A stretch of DNA of 30,549 bases, from NCBI GenBank assembly GCA_043788745.1, contig JAYVTO010000149.1, positions 1 to 30,549 of the forward strand. Reading direction: 5' to 3'. The stretch is from JBBQWZ01 sp043788745. GTDB lineage: Bacteria; Acidobacteriota; Terriglobia; Bryobacterales; Bryobacteraceae. The notes beneath the pieces were generated by a model. The model did no database searches. It saw nothing but the letters and a program-made list of their open reading frames with translations, and was not told the origin of the DNA. The translations under genes were made by a program, and so were the position numbers. Below are positions 16,961 through 24,379 of the stretch, one piece after another. Numbering within the stretch: position 1 is the first letter of the stretch; every line of letters begins with the position of its first letter.

Positions 16961-18345
16961 TGCGAGAGCCCTTTCACAAGGCGATAGAGAAATGTTTGCG
17001 CTTCGTAGAATTCTTTGACGCCAATGCGTTCGTCGCGACCATGGAAGCGAATATCGTCGGCTTCCATGAACAGGCCCATAATGCCGTACGTTGGGATGCC
17101 GGCTTTGCGAAGAAAGGCTCCGTCGGTGCCACCCATCACCATGATGGGGACGGCCGGAACGCCTGGCCACATGGCCTCAGTAACGTCGGACGCCGACTTC
17201 AAAACATCATCGCGCAGCGGCGACGGCGGTCCGCCGCCCAACTGGGAAAGCGTGGAGATCGTGAGACCGGAGTCGCCCACAATCTGCTTCAACTTCTGCT
17301 GGACTTGCTCTGACGTTTCGCCCGGCAGGATGCGGCAGTTCACCGTCGCACCGGCAGTTTGCGGCAGCGCGTTCATGGCGTGGCCTCCGTCGAGCATCGT
17401 CGCGACGCAGGTCGTCCTGAGCGTTGCGTTCCAGGCCGGCGACTTGGTGGCGATGCGCTCCGCGGCTGCATTGTCGCCCTTCGCCACGGCTGTAAGATCC
17501 GCTCCTGCTGGACCTTTTTCGATGCTGCCGAGCCGCGCGAAATAGGCACGCGTCACGTCGTTCAAAACGATCGGAAACTTGTGCGCCGACAGTTTCTGCA
17601 GCGCCGCCGATAGGCGGTAGATCGCGTTGTCCGCTACCGGCATCGAGCTATGTCCACCGCCGTTCTTCATCTCGAAGCGGTAGGACTGCGATGTCTTCTC
17701 GCTGACCTGGATTGCGTTCAGCACCTTGCGTCCGCCACGCATCTCACCCCAGCCGCCCTCATTCAGGCAGAACTCCGCGTCGATCAAATCGCGGCGATTC
17801 TTCAGCAAATAGTCGACGCCGTTGAACGGGCCGCCGCCCTCTTCGTCAGCCGTCAGCGCAACAATGATGTCGCGGTTCGGCTGGAAGCCTTCCTTCTTAA
17901 ACTGAATCAAATTCGCAACCCATATAGCGGCCTGCGCTTTGTCGTCGCCCGTCCCGCGACCCCAGAAGTAGCCGTCTTTCTCAGTCAGCACGAATGGATC
18001 GATTACCCAATCGGATCGCAGCGCTTCGACGACATCGAGATGCGCCAGCAGCAGCAGAGGCTTCTTGGCGCCGGTTCCGCGATAGCGAACTACTACGTTC
18101 ATTTTCTTCGGACCAGCGCCGAGCACTTGAATATCTCCAGCCGGAAACCCCGCCGCCTGGAGGCGCCGCGCGACCGCCTCCGCCGCGGGCGTGGTCTGGC
18201 CGGTGGTGTAACTGGTGTTGGTTTCGACTAGTTCCTTGAAAATTTCACGCAGCAGCTTCTGCTGGTCGGCAGGCTGGGTGTTCTCGGCAAACAGCAAACA
18301 GGCTGCGCCCAGCAGTAGAGGGAGCGATCGAAGCATAGTTGTCAT
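16957..18345 (-). CDS. Secreted M20 family metallopeptidase
   Basis: About 462 aa. A signal peptide (MTTMLRSLPLLLGAACLLFA) points to export. M20 motifs are complete: LLLLAHLDVV (His/Asp), GRGTGDDKAQ (bridging Asp), ALTADEEGGG (catalytic Glu), GGGHSSMPV (dimerisation-domain His) and FHGRDERI (C-terminal His). Such enzymes are di-zinc amino- or carboxypeptidases or acylases. The frame extends to 18420; I chose the first ATG before the signal peptide (18336 is also possible). It lies between leuA and leuB and shares ATGA with leuB, so it is made with the leucine enzymes, although its link to leucine synthesis is unclear. It could feed amino acids from peptides. Confidence 0.88.
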   Translation of the reverse strand: MTTMLRSLPLLLGAACLLFAENTQPADQQKLLREIFKELVETNTSYTTGQTTPAAEAVARRLQAAGFPAGDIQVLGAGPKKMNVVVRYRGTGAKKPLLLLAHLDVVEALRSDWVIDPFVLTEKDGYFWGRGTGDDKAQAAIWVANLIQFKKEGFQPNRDIIVALTADEEGGGPFNGVDYLLKNRRDLIDAEFCLNEGGWGEMRGGRKVLNAIQVSEKTSQSYRFEMKNGGGHSSMPVADNAIYRLSAALQKLSAHKFPIVLNDVTRAYFARLGSIEKGPAGADLTAVAKGDNAAAERIATKSPAWNATLRTTCVATMLDGGHAMNALPQTAGATVNCRILPGETSEQVQQKLKQIVGDSGLTISTLSQLGGGPPSPLRDDVLKSASDVTEAMWPGVPAVPIMVMGGTDGAFLRKAGIPTYGIMGLFMEADDIRFHGRDERIGVKEFYEAQTFLYRLVKGLSQ

Positions 18346-18397
18346 TGTAGAACTGAACTGCACGACGGCAGTGAGGCAACAAAGGGCGAGACCCGGA

Positions 18398-19573
18398 CTA
18401 GCGAGCAGCCACCACGTCACTCTTCTCGGCGACTTCCTTGATCAACGCCGCGATCTCGTCGTTGCGCAGGCCCTTCTTGTTGTCGGCCATCGCCGTGAAC
18501 CGCGCGTAGACCTCGTCCAGTTGCGCCTTGTCGAGCGTGAAGCCGAGGTCGACGCAGCGCTGTTGCAAAGCATGCCGCCCGCTGTGCTTTCCGAGCACAA
18601 GCTTGGCGTGAGGCACGCCCACCTTGTGCGGATCCATGATCTCGTACGTGGTCCGCTCCTTGAGGTAGCCGTCCTGGTGGATGCCCGCCTCATGCGCGAA
18701 CGCGTTCTCGCCCACGATGGCTTTGTTCGGTTGCGGCCCGAACGTGATCAGCGACGCCAGCAACTGGCTCGCGGAGTAAAGCTGTTCGGTAACAATCTTG
18801 GTCTCGAACGGCAGCTTGTCGCGGCGAACATTCATCGCCATCACCAGTTCTTCGAGCGCCGCATTGCCGGCGCGCTCGCCAATGCCGTTGACGCAGCATT
18901 CGATCTGGCGCGCACCCGCATGTAGGGCCGCCAGCGAATTCGCCACCGCCAGACCCAAATCATCGTGACAGTGAACGCTCACGATCGCCGAATCGCCCAG
19001 CGCCTTTACCATGCGACCGATCATTGCGCTGTATTCTTCGGGTACCGAAAAGCCCGTCGTATCGGGCAAGTTCACCGTCCGCGCGCCGGCTTCCACCACG
19101 GCGTGACAAATCTGTTCGAGATATTCCCACTCCGTACGCGTCGCATCCTCGGCCGAAAACTCAACGTCGTCGGTGTACTCGCGGCACAGCCGCACGGCGG
19201 CGACAGCCTCATCCAAAACCTGCTGCTGCGACTTCTTCAGCTTGTACTTCAGGTGGATTTCGCTGGTCGCGATGAACGTATGAATGCGCGGCCGCTTCGC
19301 ATGGCGCAACGCCTCGGCGCAGCGCTCGATGTCGACTTTATTCGCGCGCGCTAGGCCGGCCACCTGCACCCAGGGGAACTCGCGGCTGATCGCGTCTACG
19401 GCTTCGAAGTCCCCGTCGGAGGCGATCGGGAACCCGGCTTCGAGGATATCGACGCCTAATTCCACTAGCTTTGCAGCCATCCGGAGCTTCTCTGGCACGG
19501 TCATGCTGCATCCGGGAGACTGCTCGCCATCACGCAGGGTTGTATCAAAAATGTAGACGCGATCTACGCCCAT
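18398..19573 (-). CDS. leuA: 2-isopropylmalate synthase, short form without regulatory domain
   Basis: 391 aa, against about 510-560 aa for the usual bacterial LeuA. The catalytic TIM barrel is complete: FDTTLRDGEQSPGCSM (catalytic Arg), SVHCHDDLGLAVANS (metal HxH site and Asp), ECCVNGIGERAGN and ENAFAHEAGIHQDG. The protein ends in the linker (AALIKEVAEKSDVV), where the C-terminal LeuA dimer domain would begin. No continuation is visible in the 52 bp before the next gene. The enzyme condenses acetyl-CoA with 2-oxoisovalerate. Without the C-domain, leucine feedback inhibition is probably absent. A related claisen-type synthase (homocitrate or citramalate synthase) is the main alternative, but adjacency to leuBCD favours LeuA. 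Confidence 0.9.
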   Translation of the reverse strand: MGVDRVYIFDTTLRDGEQSPGCSMTVPEKLRMAAKLVELGVDILEAGFPIASDGDFEAVDAISREFPWVQVAGLARANKVDIERCAEALRHAKRPRIHTFIATSEIHLKYKLKKSQQQVLDEAVAAVRLCREYTDDVEFSAEDATRTEWEYLEQICHAVVEAGARTVNLPDTTGFSVPEEYSAMIGRMVKALGDSAIVSVHCHDDLGLAVANSLAALHAGARQIECCVNGIGERAGNAALEELVMAMNVRRDKLPFETKIVTEQLYSASQLLASLITFGPQPNKAIVGENAFAHEAGIHQDGYLKERTTYEIMDPHKVGVPHAKLVLGKHSGRHALQQRCVDLGFTLDKAQLDEVYARFTAMADNKKGLRNDEIAALIKEVAEKSDVVAAR

Positions 19574-19633
19574 ATGCGCCTAGTATGGCGACGGGCCGCA
19601 GATTTAGCAAATTTATAGTTTTACTTCCTGGTA

Positions 19634-19654
19634 TTATGATTACTGATTCGATAA
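19634..19654. promoter_or_regulatory. Possible LysR-type operator in the leuA/LysR divergent region
   Basis: The 151 bp between the leuA start (19573) and the LysR start (19725) are AT-rich compared with the rest. They hold an inverted repeat TTAT-N13-ATAA, loosely like LysR boxes. A TATAAA on the minus strand at 19612-19617 could be a leuA -10 box. Motif evidence alone is weak. Confidence 0.25.
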
Positions 19655-19724
19655 GCGAAGTTTATGACGCGACGCCCCGAACCGCAAGTTACGGGTGCCT
19701 CCTGTTGGAGTCCGCAGCCAAGTT

Positions 19725-20600
19725 ATGGAGCTATACCCGCTCAAGGTCTTCCTAACGGTAGCCACCGAACGCAGCTTTTCGCGCGCGGCCGAGAAGTTGC
19801 TGCGAACGCAGCCTGCCGTGTCGCTGGCCGTCCAGCGCCTCGAAGCCGATTTGAACGAAAAGCTGATCGACCGGTCGGCGAAGGAGCTGTTGCTCACCGA
19901 CGCCGGCAAGATTGTCCTCGAGTTCGCACGGCGCTTCGAGAATCTGCGCGACGAGATGGACAACTCCCTCGCCGAGCTACGCGACAATTCGGCGGGCCGC
20001 CTCATCATCGGCGCAAACGAATCCACTACGCTCTACCTTCTGTCGCACATCGAGCAATACAGGCGCACCTACCCCAAGGTTAAGGTCCAGGTCCGCCGCA
20101 GCCTGTCCAGCAAGATCCCGACACAACTGATCGACGGCGACCTGGAACTCGGCATCGTCAGCTACGACCCGGAAGACGACCGCCTGGTCTCTGAAGTGAT
20201 TTATACCGACCATCTCTGCTTCGTCGTCTCGCCGGAACATCGCTTCGCCGGACGCGAGCAGGTCTCCATCACCGAACTGGGCATGGAGACGTTTATCGCC
20301 CACAACGTCGTATCGCCTTACCGGGCCACCGTCATCCGGGAATTTCAGAGGCATAAAGTGCCCCTCAATATGGATGTGGAAATGCCGACCGTCGAATCGA
20401 TCCGCAAGCTGGTCCAGCGGAACGAAGGCGTCGCATTCCTGCCTAAAATGTGTGTGGAGCCGGAACTAAAGCAGGGACGACTGCGCGAGGTGCGCGTCGA
20501 GGAGTTGGCCATGGAACGCAAGATTCGTTTGGTATACCCGGCGCGCCGGGCATTAAGCCACGCCGCGCGGGCGTTCTTAGAATTGATCAAAGCTATATGA
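19725..20600 (+). CDS. LysR family transcriptional regulator
   Basis: 291 aa. An N-terminal winged helix-turn-helix (PLKVFLTVATERSFSRAAEK, then TQPAVSLAVQRLEADL) is followed by a two-lobed effector-binding domain. The frame is open to a GTG at 19695; I chose the ATG at 19725 because family proteins start directly before this helix. Divergence from leuA is the classic arrangement for a LysR protein and its target, so control of leucine genes is possible. The gene also overlaps the Cas6-like gene downstream as ATGA, so its own product may set the level of that trio. The effector is unknown. Confidence 0.88.
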   Translation: MELYPLKVFLTVATERSFSRAAEKLLRTQPAVSLAVQRLEADLNEKLIDRSAKELLLTDAGKIVLEFARRFENLRDEMDNSLAELRDNSAGRLIIGANESTTLYLLSHIEQYRRTYPKVKVQVRRSLSSKIPTQLIDGDLELGIVSYDPEDDRLVSEVIYTDHLCFVVSPEHRFAGREQVSITELGMETFIAHNVVSPYRATVIREFQRHKVPLNMDVEMPTVESIRKLVQRNEGVAFLPKMCVEPELKQGRLREVRVEELAMERKIRLVYPARRALSHAARAFLELIKAI

Positions 20601-21346
20601 CACTCAGTTTCTGGCGCATTGCAGCTCATTTTGCGGCTCCGGAGCCTCCGGCGGCGATGCCGTTCGTGCCCGGCGACGCAGGGAATTACTGGCGCGGCAA
20701 GCTTGGAATACTGCTGCCTGAAGAATGGTTCCGGCCCAAGCGTGTCGGTGGACCCAGCGGCCTCGCGGATCCACCGCGGCCTTTTGTCTTGCGCATTCCC
20801 GAAGATCAGCCTCTGCTCGTCGGCGTGAACGTCTTTGCGGAGGACGCAGTGGAACCGCTAAAGAAGGCCCTTGTCGACCTCGGCGCAGTCTCGATCGAAG
20901 CAGAACCGGTTACGCTCTCTCTCCTCGATCAAGGCGAAACCGTCGGCGGCATGCGCGTCTCGATGGTCACGCCCACCGAACTGAAGGGCGGTCCACAGCC
21001 TGCCTTCCACGTTTTGTTCGCCCGCGTACGCGATCGCGTCAGCACCTTGCGCGCGCTCTACGGCGAGGGACCGCTCGACATCGATTTCCGCTCCATGGGT
21101 GCGCGCGCAAAGGACGTCCGGCTGATGCGCTGCGAACTCCGCCACGTGCTTGCGCAACGGTCGAGTTCGCGGACAGGACAGACGCACGCACTCAACGGCT
21201 TCGTGGGCACAATGGAATACGAAGGCGCGCTCACCGAATTCCTTCCCCTGCTGCGCGCCGCGGAATGGACCGGCGTCGGCCGCCAGACCGTCTGGGGGAA
21301 AGGCCAAATTGTCGTGGAGACCTTCGATGTCGAGAGCCGTAGCTGA
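20597..21346 (+). CDS. Orphan Cas6-like RAMP protein
   Basis: 249 aa. The C-terminal third matches the Cas6 C-terminal family: HALNGFVGTMEYEGALTEFL from about 197, then LLRAAEWTGVGRQTVWGKG, whose GVGRQTVWGKG (226-236) fits the G-x-G-x5-G-x-G glycine-rich loop of Cas6 RAMPs. Upstream, PPRPFVLRIP (about 59-68) resembles the conserved PPHPFV segment of this family. The Cys-rich knuckle found in many relatives is absent. Cas6 proteins process CRISPR precursor RNA, but no array or other cas gene is in the window, so the RNA target is unknown. The ATG overlaps the LysR stop (ATGA) and its end overlaps the hydrolase by 20 bp, so it belongs to a tight three-gene operon. Confidence 0.75.
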   Translation: MTLSFWRIAAHFAAPEPPAAMPFVPGDAGNYWRGKLGILLPEEWFRPKRVGGPSGLADPPRPFVLRIPEDQPLLVGVNVFAEDAVEPLKKALVDLGAVSIEAEPVTLSLLDQGETVGGMRVSMVTPTELKGGPQPAFHVLFARVRDRVSTLRALYGEGPLDIDFRSMGARAKDVRLMRCELRHVLAQRSSSRTGQTHALNGFVGTMEYEGALTEFLPLLRAAEWTGVGRQTVWGKGQIVVETFDVESRS

Positions 21347-21959
21347 AGATGGCGTTCGCGGGTTCTTACATGAACCCGAAGAGAGCAACGGAACCGCGCT
21401 AGTCGTAACGCACGGCGCAGGTTCGAACTGCGAAGCCCCGCTGCTGGTCGCCCTGGCGAACGCCTTTGAGGCACTCGGCTGGGTCGTGCTCCGTTGCGAC
21501 TTGCCGTTCCGACAGGTTCGCCCCAAAGGCCCGCCCTTTCCTTTGCAAGCCGGCGCCGACCGCGACGGCCTGGATACCGCCATCGATTTCATCCGGCCCA
21601 TGGCGCAACGGCTTTTCCTCGGCGGCCATTCGTACGGAGGCCGCCAGGCAACCATGCTCGCCGCTGAAACCAGAAAGCGTGAAGTCTGGGGCGTCGAGGC
21701 ACTCTTGCTCCTCTCCTATCCTCTGCACCCGCCCGCGAAGCCCGATCAACTCCGCACCGCCCATTTCCGCTCGCTCTGGACGCCGTCGTTTTTTGTGCAC
21801 GGCGGCAAAGACGGCTTTGGCACTCCGGCGGAGATGGAGTCGGCGCTCGCGCTGATTCCTGGACGCCACCTGCTGCATCTGTTGAAGAGAGAGGGCCACG
21901 GCTTGGCGGCGAAGCACGCGACCGCGATCGCGAACGCCTTCGCCGAATTTGTCGGCTAA
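21327..21959 (+). CDS. KANL3/Tex30-type alpha/beta hydrolase
   Basis: 210 aa. A compact alpha/beta hydrolase with VVTHGAGSNCEAPLL (oxyanion region), nucleophile S102 in FLGGHSYGGRQ, acid D162 in HGGKDGFG and H191 in EGHGL. These features match the dienelactone-hydrolase-like KANL3/Tex30 group. The substrate is unknown. The ATG at 21327 has a GGAG site upstream and overlaps the end of the Cas6-like gene by 20 bp. The longer open frame (from 21150) is antisense-like noise over that gene. Confidence 0.85.
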   Translation: MSRAVAEDGVRGFLHEPEESNGTALVVTHGAGSNCEAPLLVALANAFEALGWVVLRCDLPFRQVRPKGPPFPLQAGADRDGLDTAIDFIRPMAQRLFLGGHSYGGRQATMLAAETRKREVWGVEALLLLSYPLHPPAKPDQLRTAHFRSLWTPSFFVHGGKDGFGTPAEMESALALIPGRHLLHLLKREGHGLAAKHATAIANAFAEFVG

Positions 21960-22576
21960 GCCCATCTCCGTTTCCGCCGCCTCCGGACCCAAACGAAGCC
22001 AATTCCGGCGCTGCGAAACGAAGCCAGCGTGGACGGACGGCCTCGTGAAAAAAAACGAAGCCAATTCACCGTAAACCCTTTGTCAACAGGCGCTAAGGGT
22101 TGTGCGGCAGGGTCCAAGAGCGGCCTGGCGGGTCCGCCGAACGAAGCCGATTCCCGAATGCAAAACGAAGCCAGCTCGTCGAGAGCTGGTCTCGTGAAGA
22201 ACGAAGCCATTCGTCGAGGGCAGGAGCAGGCAAGTTCCTTTGCAAAAACGAAGCCAAATGGTCCGTGCGAAACGAAGCCAATTGCATTTTCACGGACCGG
22301 AAGGTGAACGCCATTCGCCTCCAGACGGAGGCTAGCATGGATCTGCGAAGCGACCGTCGGTCGGAAGCGTTAGTGTCCATGCGCTCAGCAGCTCCCTCCG
22401 TGCCAACTGAAAGCGGGTGAGAATGCAGCGATGAGCGCTTCTGCCCTCTCTAGCTTGGCCCCAAGCTGGCACCATGGCGCGTAAAGCAAGTGGAAAAGAC
22501 TGACAGCCGACAGCAGAGTTTCTTGAGAGGGTCGTCCGCGCTTTGACCGACGGAGTCTTGTTAGACTGAGAAGCGT
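21960..22576. other. 617-bp region without a supported gene
   Basis: No reading frame here looks like a protein. The first half is filled by a short dispersed repeat (separate entry), which produces spurious frames on both strands. The second half (about 22300-22570) holds a small inverted repeat (AGCTTGG-CC-CCAAGCT near 22450) and otherwise nothing I recognise. The promoter of the peptidoglycan-binding gene probably lies at its right end. Confidence 0.7.
21991..22282. repeat. Cluster of eight ACGAAGCC(A) short repeats
   Basis: Eight direct copies of ACGAAGCC, usually preceded by A/G-rich bases and followed by A and often ATT, begin near 21993, 22018, 22056, 22140, 22164, 22200, 22247 and 22271. 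Spacing is irregular (about 24-84 bp) and the spacers are not similar except that CTCGTGAA precedes two copies. It is not a CRISPR array because the unit is too short and spacing too variable. On the other strand it reads TGGCTTCGT. Similar intergenic motif clusters are known to me from other soil bacteria, but I cannot name the family. Confidence 0.75.
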
Positions 22577-23044
22577 TTGCAAGTATTCAGATCGATAACG
22601 ATAGCCTTGGTTGCGTGGCTCGCGCAGAGCGCGTTCTTTTTGTCATGCGTGGAAGGCGCGGCGAAGAAGGCACCAGCCAAGCAGGGTGCTGCGAAGAAGG
22701 CGGCGACTGCCCCGAAGGGGCCAGCCGCTGGCAAGACCGCAACCGCGCCTAAGAATTCCGCGAAAGGCGCGTCCAGGCGGAAGGCTGTGCGTCCAGCGGC
22801 ACGATCCTCGCAGCGCCAGCCGGCACCCGACCGATATCGGGAAATCCAACAAGCGTTGGCTGAAAAGGGCTATTATTCCGGTCCAATGAATGGTGCATGG
22901 GGCGCGGAGTCGACCGAAGCGCTAAAGAAGTTTCAACGCGACCAGCGGCTAACCGACGACGGAAAGCTGTCGGCGAAGTCAATCATCGTTCTCGGGCTTG
23001 GGCCGCAGCGTAGCGCTCCCGCGGAGCCAGCAAAACAAGAGTAG
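22577..23044 (+). CDS. Secreted peptidoglycan-binding domain protein
   Basis: 155 aa. An N-terminal hydrophobic signal (ITIALVAWLAQSAFFLSC) is followed by a Lys/Ala/Pro-rich basic linker (about 28-80) and a C-terminal PG_binding_1 domain (about 85-140; REIQQALAEKGYYSGPMNGA, then STEALKKFQRDQRL). It probably sits in the periplasm attached to the cell wall. The cysteine at the end of the hydrophobic stretch could be a lipidation site but lacks a good lipobox. The start is a TTG with GAGAAG just upstream; no ATG fits. It precedes ald by 29 bp. Confidence 0.8.
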   Translation: MQVFRSITIALVAWLAQSAFFLSCVEGAAKKAPAKQGAAKKAATAPKGPAAGKTATAPKNSAKGASRRKAVRPAARSSQRQPAPDRYREIQQALAEKGYYSGPMNGAWGAESTEALKKFQRDQRLTDDGKLSAKSIIVLGLGPQRSAPAEPAKQE

Positions 23045-23073
23045 ATCGTCGAACGAGACGAGAAGGAAATCAT

Positions 23074-24186
23074 ATGACCATTGGCGTTCCCAAGGAAGTA
23101 AAGGATCACGAAGCGCGCGTTGGACTTGTGCCGAGCCACGTGAGGTCGATCATCGAGGCGGGACACCGCGTCCTCGTGCAAACAAGCGCGGGCGTGGGAA
23201 GCTCACTGACCGACAAGGACTACGAAGACGCCGGAGCCGAGATTGTGGTCACGGCGGCGGAAACCTGGAGCGGATCCGACCTCGTGGTCAAGGTGAAGGA
23301 ACCACAGCCCTCGGAATACGGACTTCTGCGGCCCGGGTTGATGCTGTTTACCTATCTCCATTTGGCTCCGCTCCCGGATCTGACAGAAGCGCTCTTGGAC
23401 GCCCGCGTAAACGCAGTCGCGTACGAGACGATCCGCGAAGCGGACAATTCGCTGCCCCTGTTGACGCCGATGAGCGAAGTCGCGGGCCGAATGGCAGTTC
23501 AGGTCGGTGCTCAGTATCTGGAAGCTCCGAACGGTGGACGCGGAATCCTGCTCGGCGGAGTCCCCGGCGTCGCGCCGGCGAACGTCGTAATCCTGGGAGG
23601 CGGCGTTGTCGGCCACAACGCGGCGAAGATGGCAGTCGGACTCGGCGCGCACGTCACGATCATTGACAAGAACCTTGATCGACTGCGCCAGTTGGATGAC
23701 ATCTACAGCAGTCAAGTGGTTACGCTTGCTTCGAACCTCTACACCATTCGCGAGTCCCTGCGCGAGGCGGATCTGGTCGTCGGCGCCGTCCTGATTCCCG
23801 GCGCATCCGCGCCTAGGCTCGTGCGACGAGACATGCTACCGCTGATGAAGAAAGGCTCCGTGATGGTCGATGTCGCGATCGACCAAGGCGGCTGCTTTGA
23901 GACATCGCACGCGACCACGCATACGGATCCAATCTATTTCGTGGACGGAGTGCTTCACTACTGCGTGTCGAATATGCCGGCTGCTGTGCCGCACACGTCG
24001 ACGTTTGCCTTGAACAACGCGACCTTTCCGTATCTGATGGCACTGGTTACCAAGGGGCTCGAGAAGGCGTGCGAACAGAGTACGGCAATTAGCGAAGGCG
24101 TGAATACTTATCAAGGTCAGATTACCTACCCGGCCGTAGCAGAGTCGCAAGGACGCGCTTGGAAAGATCTCCGCTCAATCATGTAG
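23074..24186 (+). CDS. ald: Alanine dehydrogenase
   Basis: 370 aa, the normal length. MTIGVPKEVKDHEARVGLVP at the start, VVKVKEPQ (catalytic Lys about 74), LFTYLHLAPLP (catalytic His about 95), the Rossmann motif ILGGGVVGHNAAKMAVGLGA, DVAIDQGGCFETS and VSNMPAAVPHTSTFALNNAT are intact. It reversibly deaminates L-alanine to pyruvate with NAD+, for alanine use or ammonium assimilation. AAGGA lies just before the ATG. Confidence 0.96.
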   Translation: MTIGVPKEVKDHEARVGLVPSHVRSIIEAGHRVLVQTSAGVGSSLTDKDYEDAGAEIVVTAAETWSGSDLVVKVKEPQPSEYGLLRPGLMLFTYLHLAPLPDLTEALLDARVNAVAYETIREADNSLPLLTPMSEVAGRMAVQVGAQYLEAPNGGRGILLGGVPGVAPANVVILGGGVVGHNAAKMAVGLGAHVTIIDKNLDRLRQLDDIYSSQVVTLASNLYTIRESLREADLVVGAVLIPGASAPRLVRRDMLPLMKKGSVMVDVAIDQGGCFETSHATTHTDPIYFVDGVLHYCVSNMPAAVPHTSTFALNNATFPYLMALVTKGLEKACEQSTAISEGVNTYQGQITYPAVAESQGRAWKDLRSIM

Positions 24187-24379
24187 GCTGAACCTGCGCT
24201 TGGCGTCCTTTCGAGTCCGCATCGTCCGCTGTGTGGCCCCGAACTACCGAGCCGGTGACAGGGACTGAGCCGCTCGCTGGACGCCGATAAAGATTCGCGG
24301 TCACTCCATCACGCGACCCAAAAAAGAGACGGTTGCCGCGGCAGGCAATCGGCATGCTGTCGATTCGGCAGAGCGTCAT
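24179..24379 (-). pseudogene. Possible remnant of a WD40-like (PD40/TolB) propeller blade
   Basis: A 66-codon frame whose ATG overlaps the DUF4097 stop (ATGA) and whose end runs seven bases into ald. The part GNRLFFGSRDGVTANLYRRP resembles one blade of PD40/TolB-type beta-propellers (SxRDGxxNLYR), which are usually several hundred residues long. It may be the decayed end of such a gene or a chance resemblance. It may also be a small real gene at the end of the sigma-factor operon. Confidence 0.25.

Noticed and set aside
12692..19573. Transfer of the whole leucine cluster as a genomic island
   Set aside because: No integrase, tRNA junction or flanking repeat is visible; only the GmrSD-like gene looks foreign.
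21991..22282. CRISPR array
   Set aside because: The repeat core is only about 9-12 bp, spacing varies from about 24 to 84 bp, and copies are imperfect, although a Cas6-like gene is close by.
22029..22420. Open frames on both strands between the hydrolase and the peptidoglycan-binding gene
   Set aside because: Their residues simply reflect the ACGAAGCC repeat (recurring NEA, TKP, LASF words); no fold or motif is visible.
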